Part shown: piece after piece, positions 10,656 through 23,800 of the stretch
Numbering within the stretch: position 1 is the stretch's first letter
How the letters are laid out: each line of letters begins with the position of its first letter
Origin: Cololabis saira
Lineage: Eukaryota; Chordata; Actinopteri; Beloniformes; Belonidae
Reading direction: 5' to 3'
Assembly (NCBI RefSeq): GCF_033807715.1
Contig: NC_084607.1
Coordinates: 14,396,441 to 14,460,440 of the forward strand
Length of the DNA stretch: 64,000 bases
The notes under the pieces: generated by a model
Told to the model about the DNA's origin: nothing
The model's database searches: none
What the model saw: the letters and a program-made list of their open reading frames with translations, nothing else
Translations under genes and position numbers: made by a program

Positions 10656-13600
10656 ATGGCTTCACTGTGGTCGAAAATCTCTGCCGCTCTGCCTTCTCAC
10701 GAAGAACAGTTTCCACTCCAGTTCAGTGACAAAGTGGAGTCAAGTGTGGTGGAAATGCTGAGATGGGCCCGGCAGCAGCTGTACAGCCACACGGCGAGCA
10801 CCAGCCCAGTGCTCAGTGCTCAGATCATTCTGGACATCTCATGGGAGAAACTCAACACGGGAACGTGGCGCCATGTAGACAAAGAGTGGAGGCGGGTTTA
10901 CTCCTACGGCTGCCTGTTCAAAGTGGCCGCGCTGTGTCGAGACGGCCCATCGGAGGACGAGATCCTGCAGGCCGTCAAGACGTGTGACATGGGTTTGCTC
11001 ATGGGTGCCGCCATCATGGATAATATACTTCAGGTTGTCGTCCGGATTCTGCAGAGGGAAATAAGAAAAACCGGGGCCGACGAGGGTGTGGAGGCTAAGG
11101 TCAGTAGTCTCTTTATTTAAATTACACTTGTTTTTTTTAAGTTGATTTACTCATCGCGGATTTTACCTTTTAAACGCAACAGTCACTGTTAGTCAGTGAC
11201 TTTCACGGCTGAGAGCAGTTTAAAAGAAACTGTTGGGAAGTTTTATAATGGTATTTACTGTTTTGCCCTTCATCCTGTTTTACCTCATCAGATGTCACTG
11301 AAGATAAAGTGCACTGTATTCTCAAAGGTCAGATCACTTTGTTTAAACCAGGGTTGGACGGATATTTCTGGATCAGACTTGAAAGCTGTTGAAACAGCCT
11401 GTGATTGTTTTGTATTTTCTGCTTATTGTCTGTGTCCCATTTAGTTGAATAAAAAAGGATAAAGAAGGCAATAATGGCAGCTGCACATTCCTGCATCAAT
11501 ACATGACATTTCTTGCCATTTAGATATCTTGTTTTGCTCCAGACGCACTCAAAATTAAAACAACTGTTGTTTAATCATATGAGCGCTTGATTCATCAACT
11601 CTTTCACCTCTCTTATGAAGAAATCTGGTCGCACGCCTTGTTTTTCTGTTTATTATCCCAAACACTTGAACTGAAGCGTTATTTTCTCCTCTCGCTCTGA
11701 CTTCGTCAACAGAGGCCAAAGATCGCAAGTCCCTCTGTTCCTGCAATCAGAGAAGAGATGGCAGTTCCCAGGATTAAGTGTCCTTCCCTAGAAAGCTTCA
11801 AAACAAACTACCTTCTCCCCCTCAAACCAGTGATTTTAGAGGGAGTCATCAGCCACTGGCCCGCCTTCAACAAACACCCCTGGAGGTTTGTCTTCCACCA
11901 ATCTGCTCGCTTAGACTGCATATGGTGTCTTGTATTGCCCATCACTGTCGTCTTCTGTGTTTCTGAAGAGGACGTCACTATGTCCATTGGTTAAAAGAAA
12001 TAAAAGCCACTTTAGAAGGTGTTTGTTCTAGCAAAATGAGTTTTGTAAAGCTAACATTTGTCTCAGGCTTTGTGAAATTGCCCCACTTATGTTTAATCCA
12101 GTCTTGTTATCAGACTGATTTCATATATTTGTGAGGACCGACGAGCGCCATCGTCCAGCGTAGAAGACGGGAAACCAGAGATGCAGCTATCCGCGAGATC
12201 CGATTCAGATATGTTCCTCCAGACAACTGATATAAAACTGATCAAAACTTTAGACTTTAAACAATAAATTCAAAACAGCATGTGCCATCTGAGCGGGATA
12301 AATGAATTAGGGTGGGTGAAAGGGTACAAATTTGTAGATTTTAATTTGAATTGGATTTTTTGATTGGTGCCACCGTTGCTATTTATGCCAGATACTGATA
12401 CCTGATGGGATAAACTGACACATGGATTACAAACATAAGTGGAAATGGGGAAAACAAACTTAGACAAGCTAGTTACTCATTCCTACCCTGCCAGAATTAA
12501 CAGTCATCTACTTTCATATGAAGTAGTTCTGCCTAATTGTCACCATGTGGAGGCAGCTCAGTGTCCGACAAAGCCACTTTTACTGATCATCTCATTGATC
12601 ACCTGTCTTCTGGGGATTTGGCCTGAGGAACTGCCATAATGAACTAATCGGACATCTTTTTCCAGCATTTTTTGTACTTTTTATTCTAAATACTGTACGA
12701 TATTCTATTATTGTAAAAGTACTCAATTTTAAAACATTGTGGTTGTTGTTGCTACCCTTTAAGTTTAAATAAATTCCTTTTAGAATAAGTTTAAATTGAA
12801 TGCAAAACGATTCACTCAGTCTTTCTGTCTTCTGGGTCGTCGCAGCCGATCGCTGTGTTCTGCATTGATTTGGCATCGCTTATATGTCGCATGTCCTTCC
12901 TGACACAACCTTCCCCATTCACCCAGGTGCTGCCAGATCTCTGGCCTGTGACTCCCTCAGTGTCTGGGCCAGTGGGGGCCAGTGGGGGCCGCGGGGGGCA
13001 ACGTGGGGTTCAGTGTCCTGGGCAAGGACACTTTGGCGCTAATGGGCCCGGGGATCGATTCAGCTTCTGCTTGGAGGGAAATAAGCTCTTCTTTTTTTTT
13101 CTTTTTCTTTTTTGCTCTTTTCAGTAAAGCTCCGTGTAACCTGACCCAAGATACCAACAAAAAAATATGATAATAATGATGATAATATTTTAGGTAAAAA
13201 AGAGCCCAGATTAGTTAACTGGAGGTTTATATCAGAATCGGATCGGAACTGGAAAAAAAACCGAATGGTGCATCAGAGTTGGAATCAAAGTTGATTGCAG
13301 GCTAGTTCTAAAAGTAATCTAACATATCATTTGAGAGCAGCCTTGGCTCTCGTCCCTCTCCCGAGAGACGGACGTTCACTCTGACGTGTAATGCACCGCT
13401 CACATCCGAGTCACGTCCAGAAGCGCTCGTTTAACAGGTTTTTGAGCCCTGCTCTCAGCTCCTCGGTGGCCGTGTTTATCGTTGGAATTGTGCTAACAGT
13501 TGTCTCCACCTGCAAAGCATAGACTACCTGAGATCTGTGGCCGGATGCCGGACCGTTCCCGTTGAAGTGGGATCCAGGTACACAGACGAGGACTGGTCGC

Positions 13601-16200
13601 AAACGCTGCTCACCGTCAGCGACTTCATCGACAGGTACATTTTGAATAAAGTAAGTGCACCCTTATTAAGTCCTGAACTTGGATTCGTATCATGAGTAAA
13701 AAAAAAAATGAAAAGCTGTTTGAATTCTAATATTTAGATTTTTTAATTTGCAGAGCCAAACCTCCCAGGATGGGGTGAAAGCCGTGGGTTATCTTGCTCA
13801 GCACCAGCTTTTTGATCAGGTTCAGTTGTTTTTGTGCTTCTGATATTGCATGATTAAAGCATTATCAAGGTTAGCATTACGAGGTGTTTTCTCATGTTTG
13901 CAATGAGTTATCTAGCTTGTAAAATGTCTCCAGACTCAATTAAACAAAACCAAAACAAAGTAAACATCAAAAGGAGATCTTTTCACTCCCAGAAAACCTT
14001 CCTCAGCAGGCATTCAAAAGTATATCACTAGATTTTCCTCCTTTTTGTAAATGAAACATTCATATAATTCCCACCTTGCCATTCATTTAGGATAGCGTAA
14101 AGAATGAAAAAACAAACAAAACCAAAATCTGAAAAATCCTCTGAGCCAAAAGTGTGGGCCTTTCAGCTGCAGCTGGATGTCTGATCTCTGCAGCCTCGTA
14201 CTGAGGGTGTGAAATGAGCCGTCCCTGAACATTAAACATCTAACGCTAACTGAGTGGAGCCTCGAGATAAAATTCTATAAATCACTTAAATTAGCAAAAC
14301 ATGTGCTCTTTAAACTACATGCATTTATAACTCTAATTCTGTGTTAGATGTTAAAGGAGTAACTGGATTGAACTTTACTAAAGGATGACGATACCATTCT
14401 CAAAGTTTACTGTTGTCGGTCTTGAGGAGAAAGAAACTGACTTCCTAAATTAGCGGTTTGTTTATGAATTGGAGACTTGATGTTATGCAACTCTCAGAAA
14501 AGAAAAGAAGATCCTAACTTTTATCATTATTATTGATGATGATATGATTCTTATTATGTACGCAATAATGAGCAGATGTTTGAATACATGAACTCAAAAC
14601 TGTTACCTGACAAACAAAATATAGAATTATTATCTTGAACTGTAAATGTGACCCTGAATGAACGTTGAGCTGCAGATGTTGCGATGATTCAGTTTAGAGC
14701 TGTGAGAAGCTGCTGATGGTTGCATTCCTAAACTGTGGAGTGGCGCTTAAAAAATATAATTTAAAACGCATGAAAAGTGCTTGTGACTCCGTAAATGTAT
14801 GCTCAGTCTCAGTTTCTCAGGTTGGTTCGTCCTCTGGGGGGAAAAAAACACTAAACCTCATGGCAATCTATCCAGTATTTGCTACTCTGAAAAAACAAAT
14901 GTAGGCATACTAAAAAAACAGCAACTTTTCTTAAAGAAATCATGTTTTATTTGGGATAATTACAAGAGCATTCTGAGTTAAAACAACCCTGTGGATGATA
15001 AAGAGCAAAAACTTACATTAGGGACCAAAACGACTTGAATCAAAGCAGTTTTGAGTGAGGACGACAAACGCATCTGCAGCGAAACGCAAGAAAAGAAGGA
15101 AAGTTTATGGCGTTTGCTGCCTATTGGGTGTAAATGATTGTGCTGATCCAGTTTTATGGAAGCAGAGGCCATGAACCCTCCACTTACGTATGCATCGATC
15201 GTAGTTTGTGCAGCATTTGGTGGTCAACTTGTTACAAGGTGACAGACATCAGAAATAGAAGCCTTTGTAAACAGTCCTTGTAGTTGAAACTACTTTGGTT
15301 TGTCTGAGCTTATTCACACTATCGCTTGAGTGTAATTACATTTTTGAGTGTTGTTGGAGACTTAAAATAGCATTTTATTTTTGGGGTTGGTCGATTACTC
15401 AGAGTTTTAACATTCATTTTTCATTTTCCTGCAATTTTGCTTTGATTCAAATCTCTTTGGTTCCTAACAAGTGAACACTTCACCATCTAATAAGCTTTAT
15501 TATATTATTTTAATATGTACTTGCTTGGAAATACTGGCGTAATGAAATAATAACCTTTTTAATGAAAAATATTTTTTTTTGTTATGTTTTTCTGTTTCTG
15601 TAGATACCAGAGCTAAAGGAAGACATCTGCATTCCAGACTACTGCTGTCTTGGTGAAGGCGATGAAGACGACATTACTATAAATGCATGGTTTGGACCCG
15701 CCGGTACTGTATCTCCTCTTCACCAAGACCCTCAGCAGAACTTCCTAGCCCAGGTGACTACAACAACACCGCGTCATGAATTGAGTTGCTGTCGAAACGA
15801 GTGCCGTTTGATCGCAGTCTGTAAACCGCTTGGGATTCCATTTGCATCGCTGTCAGGTGGTTGGAAGCAAATACATTCGCCTGTATTCCCCCGAGGACAC
15901 AGACAAGCTCTATCCTCACCAGTCGCAGCTTCTTCACAACACCAGTCAGGTGGGATTGACAGTCCACAGTGAGCGCGCGTGTTGAACCTTCAAATAAATC
16001 CACTGTTTTACATTCCTGAATTCTCCCCCTCGCAGGTGGAGGTGGAGAATCCAGACGCCGAGCGCTTCCCGGAGTTTTCCAAGGCTCCGCATCTCGAATG
16101 TGTGTTGCAACCGGGAGACGTGCTGTTCATCCCTGTCAAACACTGGCATTATGTCCGATCCCTAGACGTCAGCTTCTCTGTCAGCTTCTGGTGGTCGTGA
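10656..16200 (+). CDS. KDM8: KDM8 / JMJD5, JmjC-domain oxygenase
   Basis: Seven coding exons join in phase: 10656-11099, 11713-11885, 13518-13650, 13754-13819, 15604-15753, 15857-15949, 16036-16200. They give 407 aa, close to the human protein (416). The N-terminal helical half is exon 1. The JmjC fold occupies the C-terminal half, with metal ligands H312 and D314 in '[14 protein letters not shown]' (exon 5) and H391 in '[19 protein letters not shown]'. The lysine in '[12 protein letters not shown]' is the expected 2-oxoglutarate contact. The family is an Fe(II)/2-oxoglutarate-dependent oxygenase reported as an arginyl hydroxylase and as a histone demethylase or peptidase; it is mainly nuclear. 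All catalytic residues are intact, so the gene should be functional. The start was chosen from homology and from the acceptor just upstream. Donor 4 (gttcag) is weak. Confidence 0.96.
11886..13517 (+). repeat. KDM8 intron 2 with dispersed fish repeat (about 12830-13080)
   Basis: The segment contains 'tgtccttcctgacacaacc', the direct repeat 'ccagtgggggccagtgggggcc', 'ttcagtgtcctgggcaagga' and 'cccggggatcgattc'. These are familiar words of a repeat scattered through many fish introns. A pyrimidine-rich tract follows at 13090-13115. No protein is encoded. Confidence 0.5.
13820..15603 (+). other. KDM8 intron 4, nothing recognised
   Basis: AT-rich intron between the exon ending 'LAQHQLFDQ' and the exon beginning '[10 protein letters not shown]'. 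I see no coding, RNA or clear mobile sequence in it. Confidence 0.6.
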
Positions 16201-16212
16201 TTGGAGGTTCAT

Positions 16213-16218
16213 AATAAA
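16213..16218 (+). terminator. KDM8: KDM8 polyadenylation signal AATAAA
   Basis: AATAAA lies only 13 bases after the KDM8 stop codon, giving a very short 3' untranslated region. A G-rich stretch follows 30 bases later. Canonical hexamer and position; cleavage site not determined. Confidence 0.7.
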
Positions 16219-17348
16219 GCATATCAAACTGACTTTCTACTCCAGTGGGGGGGGGCGGAACAGATTTGAAGCTATTGTAAAGTTAATTATTGTTATTGCT
16301 AAAACAGCTGCTGATGACACAAACCTTTGATCTGAACGATTTAATCACCAAGTGAGCTACAACTATAGAAATGTGGTAGCAGGCGGGTTATAAACTGACA
16401 AGCGAGTAAGCAATCAAGCAGGTCACAGATGAGTATAATTAAATTAAATGAATCCCCTGGATGTAGACGGGCTTGGAAATGAAAGCATCCTCACTGGGGT
16501 TCGACTCGTGCCCCGAGCACAGTGCGAGATGACAGACAACGGCACATTTCAGGCTCGAGCTGTGAATCCTGCCAGTAGGTTTTAACCAAGCCTGCTCATT
16601 ACGACTAGAATGTGAAGATGTAATGAAATAAAGAGGATCGGGGCCGATATCCACGTTTTGAACAACTTCTTTACTAAATGAACAGTTGGTTAAAGTTGTA
16701 CTTATAGGAACGCTGAAGTGCAAAAGCTCAATAAAGAAGGAAAACAGAAATATTTGTTTGTAGCCAGCGTATCTGCATTATTCAAAATGCTCAAAAATAC
16801 ATTAAAATGTTTGCAAAGTGCGACACGGGTGAAGGTTTTTTAACATTTAAAGATGTGAGCCTACATCCCCTGTTTTTCCACATATTTGATGTGTCGGTGA
16901 AGATAGTTCATGCATTAAACATGCCAGTGCTCGAGTGAAAGATTTATCTCAACCTAGATACTCTCCTTTACAAGGTTATCTCTCTGAAGCAATGGCAGAA
17001 ATGCTGCCGGGATTCAATTCCGAGGGTAGGTGCTGTATGCTTTCATTAGGCCTTCAGTGTTTCGTTGATATCAACTTAGCAGCACAATTGACTCCCACAA
17101 ACATCCACAAACCTGCTCACTGTCATTATAACATAATTAGTGCACAAAGACCAGTGACACTCTGGGCTTCAGCCTCTTTTACTGCGAGCGCTTTCATGTT
17201 CCCTCTATTTTGGTTAGTAACTTATATATTATCCGTCCATATATGATCCAGTAGTTAAGTTGATGATGTTATGACAGCTGAACTTACACGTTTTGACAAG
17301 GCCAAGTTTAAACAAGAAGTGACTCAGTGGGTTGAAAATGCATAAATC
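16219..17348. other. Spacer between the convergent KDM8 and MFSD11-like genes
   Basis: About 1.1 kb between the two poly(A) signals. No reading frame with recognisable content, no RNA gene and no clear mobile element. Confidence 0.6.
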
Positions 17349-17354
17349 TTTATT
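17349..17354 (-). terminator. MFSD11-like polyadenylation signal
   Basis: TTTATT on the + strand is AATAAA on the minus strand, 531 bases beyond the stop codon at 17885. It is the first canonical hexamer that fits the end of this gene. Confidence 0.55.
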
Positions 17355-17884
17355 CTTCAAAGATCCAGAAAAAATACAGAAAACATTAACATCAGTATGA
17401 AAAATGTACGAAAACAAAGAAGAGTAGTGATTGTCAGGCATGAATTAGTATTTAAGCTTATACCTGCTTAAAATGTTAAACAAAATTAGATGTTTTAAAA
17501 TTAATAAAATAATTGTTCTATCATAATGACAAATCTGAGTTGGAACAGCTGCAAATAAATGATAAACCGGGGGTTATTATGTAAACCTACAAAGTCAGGC
17601 CACGTCTAGTGCTTCTGTGGTGTGGAAATGAGGTTAAGGATTAATGATCACCGTGTAAAGCTCAGCGATAAGGATAGTCTGGAAAGCTTGATGCATGTGC
17701 CTTGATAACCACCTAATAAGCATCTTGGTTCCAGGCAACACATCGGTTCTGGCAACTATTCTGAGCTCAGTCTCTACAAGACCTTTACCGCTTCGTGGTC
17801 ACGAAGGCTTGTTCTGATGGCTCCACTTTCCAAAGAGCGTCGGCCCCAGAAAACAATCAAAGCTGAAATGGGAACCCGTTCTTC

Positions 17885-20800
17885 CTAATCTTCCGGCATA
17901 TCCTCCACAAAGAAGTCCTGCATCCTCTCCACCACGAAGAAGCAGAGGGTCCCGGTGAAACCCAGGATGACCATCAGCAGGAGCTGCCACGTTAGCAGGA
18001 GATAACCGCTGTAGAAGAACGCCACGGCTGCACAAACGGACTAGCAAGGGGCACAGAAATTACACTTTGATTAACAAGACAAAGAGATTGCTATGGTTAA
18101 AATCCAATATTCTAAATATTCTATCATGTACACAGATTAACAATTGCACATTTACTACCAGAAGTGGACTATTTTGCATCCACCTCCATCAAAAATGGAG
18201 CTGTAGGTTTATAGTTCTTGTACTCAGACTGGTATTCAGTACACAAAAGTCTATTTTTTTTTTTATAACTGATGAAACTAAAACCACAGTTTCTTGGGAG
18301 TAGGGTTTACAGCAAAGAAAAGATGCACCTTTCTGTCACCCTCCTTTTTAATGAGGCTCCGGGTGAATTTATTTCACGCCCGACTGGACAGGGTTTTGAG
18401 ATTTGCTCGTTTCCGCTAACAATGTCTGAGGACAGGCAGCTGAGGATTACCTGGATGAATTTGAAGATGGCAAAAGCAGGTGTGCTTTGTTCGGCATAAA
18501 CATTGCCGAGGATGCTGTAGAGCTGGGTGTTGAAACAACTATCACCGAGTCCGAGCAGGAAGCTGCACAGCAGTGCAATGGATACGCTGAGAGAGGAAAA
18601 ATAAAGTTCTTACTTAGGCATGACGGGAATCAGGACCGGGCAGGCTCAGTAATCAGAGAGAAGACTGACCTTGGAGTCAGATATGGACTCTTTTGGGTGG
18701 TGGTTTCATAGACAACCGGTGCATCATCCGGGATGTTGAGGAAGATCAAATAGGAAGCAATGAAATGGACAATCATTCCCAGAAACACCACAGAGGTTCG
18801 CCTGAAACGGCTGTTCTTGCACAGCAGCCCGAACAAGCCTCCACCTGCCGGGAGAGAGAGCATCCTCCGTATGAATTCAAATACTTTCCTTTAAATCACC
18901 TGCACGGACGAAAGTAAACCCACCTACAATCTCTCCGAGCCCTACCACAATCCCAGAGATCCCAATCAAGCCTTTAGCAGCTTCTCCAAAGTGCGTGGTT
19001 GCTCCGATACACGTTCCGTACACGCCGCTGTAGAAACACAGCTCCAGGCCTGGAAAGCAAGGAGGGGGTTGTGTGCTGTAGCTGCTGCTCTTTTACTGGA
19101 AGTTGGAAAATGTTACCACGTTAGTCGACTCGTCTTACCGCTGTATGCCATGCAGGGACTGAGGAGCATTATTGTTTTAGTCTTCAGCAGCTGCAGGATG
19201 GTTTCTGATAGGGAAAAGATGCAACACACTTGATAAGAACCTTTTTTTCTTTTTCTGGGCTAAGAATCCGTCTTTACCTCCGTGTTGAGCTCAGATTAAA
19301 ATGCAGACATAAAAGCCCTAATTCCCTCTGACAATTAAATTTCAGCACTGGAAGAATATGGGAAATACTATTTTGCACTAAGCCAAAAAGCCACATTTAA
19401 ATGCAGATAGAAGAGCACCCAGGAGAAACCTGGGCTCGCGCTGCCGGAGAAATTCTCATTTTAAAGCAGGAGTCCCACCAGGTTTGTTTATATATGCATT
19501 GATGCCCTTTCTTGACACGAGTCTTTTGAAAAATCTGATATCTTTAAGGCAGCCGTGCGCAGGCCTGCGCGCACACAAGTTACACACGAGACAAAGAGCA
19601 ATCTGAGGGTCCAAACAACTCGGGGCAGCACTGAGGGCTGCAGCAGGTGCATCACGGTTTCCAGCTGACAAACGGAGAGATAATCTTTGATAAACTCAGG
19701 CATCGCTCTGTTGTGATGCCGCAAGATTTTTTATCCACATGAAAGCGAATTTCCCTCGAAGAAAAAAAAAAACAAAAAAAACCTGCCTGTGACTGCCGGC
19801 TAGTTGCAGAGTAAAAGTTGTGAGATGTAATGCAAATGAACACTAGAACAGAAAAATGTGTTAGTGGAGTCCTTGTGCTTTTTCTGGTAGTTTCATATCT
19901 GATTCTGTGATGAAGAAAGCTCTGTATTATCATGCTGCATGTGTCAGTTCCCGCCACGCTAGCGGCACTTAGCTCAGGACAATGCACACCAGTGTGTTTG
20001 TTCACCACTTTAGTCAGGACAGAACAGTAACTATTAGCTGTTATAATTATTGCAGTTTTTAACGTCTGTTATGATAAGTAACCATGCCAACTGTTGCCAA
20101 CTGGAACAGCTATTTGAGCTTTCTGAAGGCCACAATGCCCAGAGTAAGATCTCAAAGAGAAACGGGTTGAGGAGGAGACATTGGGATGAATTAAATCTGA
20201 AAAAAAAAATCCCTTTTGTCAATTTTCATGGAGGATGCAAGATTACTGGCTCATAAAATGGAAGAGCTTGGAGCGCTGATGAAGACATACGAGGGCTGAA
20301 GGGAATTAAGGATTATAAGTTTCACCAAGACACGTCGGGGGAACATATTCTGGACTGCGACTCATCTATCTGGCTTTTAGACTCGACAAGGAGATAGAGA
20401 CAGAGGGCGAGCAGCCAGACCAGCAGGGCTTGTCAGAGGAGGCGTACTGTGTTATGCGCTTTATTCACAAGTTGACTTTCCGGGGTTTTACTGAAAGGTC
20501 TGTGACAAAAATATCAAATAGATTAAGTTGTAAAACACCAGGGAAATTGCTTTTCTCAGGGGTCTGTTGGTGCGGGAGGGTGGAGTGGGTGGCGGTGGCT
20601 CCTCCTCCCTCTTCCAGAGTCTGGGCCTCCTTTAAGATCGATGGCACACTTAGCGCTGCCATGACAACTGCTAGTGGTGCGGATATGTTATCCTAGACAT
20701 CTGAGGGCGAAGGAGCATCTCTGCACCCCTGATATTCAATCGCTGGCTTTGAGTTTGCGTCCATGTGAGAGTTCACCTGGGATAAACGTATAATCCTGCC

Positions 20801-23800
20801 CACGCTGCATGACTTCATCAGTCATCAGTTACTTTTGTTGTCACGAGTTGTTATCAGAGGTTGTCTTCAATTAATTTTAAGATCTGGTTAGAACAAATGG
20901 GTTTTTATAAATCCTGGTATATAAGTGATCAGGATTTAAAGAGCGTGAACTGTATTTTTTTTTTTAAATGACTGCATATATAAATAACAAACAGTAAGTC
21001 CCCCTCCTTAGGATGGAAAACGCTGTAAAACCCCTTGTGGAAAACCAACTGACAGCTTGTCTAAAAGATGCTGTATTACGTTTATATATAACTTAACAAA
21101 AAAAGTAGTTTTTTTTCCTCAAAGTAAACAAAATGTGCAACATCACAAGAAAACGGTATTAAAAAAATGGTGGCAGTAGTACAGTAATTAAACGCCTGGA
21201 GATTCAAAAAGTAAAGTAATCCCAACATCGATAGTTCACTTGGTGGGATTGTACATAAACTTTAATATCCGATTTGTTTAATAAGTAATATTGGAGATTT
21301 TTGTTTAGCAATGACTTTATATAATAGTTTGCGTGATAGGCATACGGCCCATCATGGGGCTCCATATAGCCATAAAAGCTACACTGTAGTTTTGTTTTAT
21401 ACGTTTACTGTACCCGATAGCTGTATTGGGAGGTCAAATTCAGTGAGTTGTTTTAATCCAAAAAGGGGCAGGGACATTATGGAAATGCAACATCTCAGAT
21501 CTCACATCTTTGTGCACTGATTATATATTTTGGATAAAACAACCTATGGAACTCTGGTAACAGTCGATTCAACTGTGGAGAGGTTGGCTAGTATAAATGT
21601 CTTAAATAAGACCGCCCATCTCTGCTTGAGAAAGTAAACAAAACTGCAAATGAGGATTTTTTTTTCTTCCTTTTCTATCATTTGAGAAGCAAAACACTAT
21701 GCAACAGCTTTAAGTCAGGATACCGCTGGTGTTTGCAACCTGCCACCGTTTCTACGGGGTTTGTTTTCACCCGATAGGGGGATGTGACGTAGAGACTGTG
21801 TGTTGTAATATTTTAGGGTAAGTGGACACCATTTGCATGCCTTTGCATTCTTGTTGACCACTTAAAAGCCTTTACACCAGAAACAGTCACCCATTAAAGC
21901 AAATTCAAATAACATTTCCTACTCTACAGTGTTTAAGCCAACGCAGAGCTTGTTCTCCGTCTTACACACTCTCACACAGTCATTTGGGTGTGAACTCTTC
22001 AAGGTACCGACTGCCAGGGACCATTACCATTCTTCACCCTTATCCTCAGTTGCCTAGTATATGTAATGGATTCAGCTTGCACCTACGGTTTTCTTCATCT
22101 ATATAATGGATGAATAAAAATGGACAAATCCCAAGTATGATTTCGACAAAGCATGTCATTACCAGACTGTGAGGCGTCTCAAAGCACATATCAAACTTAC
22201 TGAATTCTGACTTGGTATCCTGCAGAGCCGTGTTTGCTCTGTTCTTGTACCTAAACAAGAGAAATGACATCAATATTAACTCCAGCAACAGTCAGATCCA
22301 TCAATAGAAATAAACCGCACACACTGTGGCTTCTACTGAGTAAAACCAAAAATGTGAAGTCATTTACAAATCAAAGGGAGGGAGGGTTCCTCTCCGCAGG
22401 AGTTCTTGTTATTCTGCTGGTGTCGATGTTTTGTCTCAAACTCGGCCAAGAAGCAAAAGATCAAATAGTCGTATCTGGCAAATATTCCGAACGCGGTTTC
22501 TGACACAATCTGCTGCCACAAGGCAGCAAGAAACAGACGGAGAGAATATGTTTTGTTCCAGTGAGCATGCTAACAGGATTTCTATGTAATCCACTGATTT
22601 CAGTCTCATCATGTTTTATTTCACAAAGCTCTTTTGTATCCAATAATAATTTTTTGGAGCCATGTACTTTCCCTATGACTTTCAGTTGTCTTTGCTACAC
22701 TTCTCCCCCCCCCCCCCCTCCATCTCCTCATTTGTCTGCAACTTTGTCCATATTTATACAAATTCAAATACGCGTGATAAAACGCTGAGGGCCGTTCATG
22801 TCACTCTGGAAGACAGTGCCGTCCCCGCCGCCCCAGATCTGCCTGATTGCACCCTACTTGTGGAAAGTGCTGTGATTAAGCTTGATTCTGGTAAAACTGC
22901 CCTGATCTAGAGAAAAATGCTCAGTGTCATTCTGTGAAGGGCAAGAATACTTTAAAACTCCTGTCAAACTACAGTATTAGGTCATTTTGAAAAATGCTCA
23001 CAGAGTCCAAGGTGAGTTATTTGGGCCAAAAAAAATCATCTTTTTAGCATTGTTTTTTGTTCTTTTTGTTCACATTAGCTTTAATATATTCCTTTGTTCA
23101 TGCCCCTAAGTGTCCTTTCTGAGTGGTTGCGTTGACATTTTTAGATGTTGTGCATGATTTTATAAGACTACAGTGAGAAAGGTGTAATTATCTTAAGGAC
23201 GGTCCTTTACTTGGTACGAGCCGAGAGCAGCGGCTGCCCCTCCTCTTCAGAGAGCATCTCTTCTTCATGATGGCTCTTTCTCAACGCCAGGAAGCTGAGT
23301 GTGCCGAGGACGGAGGCGACCAACAGGAAAAGAAAAATGTTTCTCCGGCTGATGTCTGAGAGCGGGAGATTAAAATAAACTGCTAAATTAAAAGGCACCA
23401 GATATATTAGGACCATTAAGCCAGGGCATATTCTGGATAACCAGTCACTCATGTAATCCTATTTGATTATATTTTACTCGCATTGTACACTTTATACTTT
23501 ATTGTCATGGCAATAATTACTGAAGTGTGAACCTACCTGAAATTTCTGAGCTGCCATTCCAGCCAAAATAAATGTAAAGATTCCCAAACAGCATGCTGAA
23601 AATAAAAAGAAAGCATTTCAGACTCAAAGCCAGCACATATGGACCTGCTCAAGGGGAAACCTTATATTTCCAGTGTCGGTGGGTTTCGTGACCATTAATG
23701 TTACACAAATTTAAATGTATTCCACTATTCACTTGGGTGACTTTTAAATCTGATACAACCCAAATGGTTACACTAATGCACACAAATCACTCCATATGCA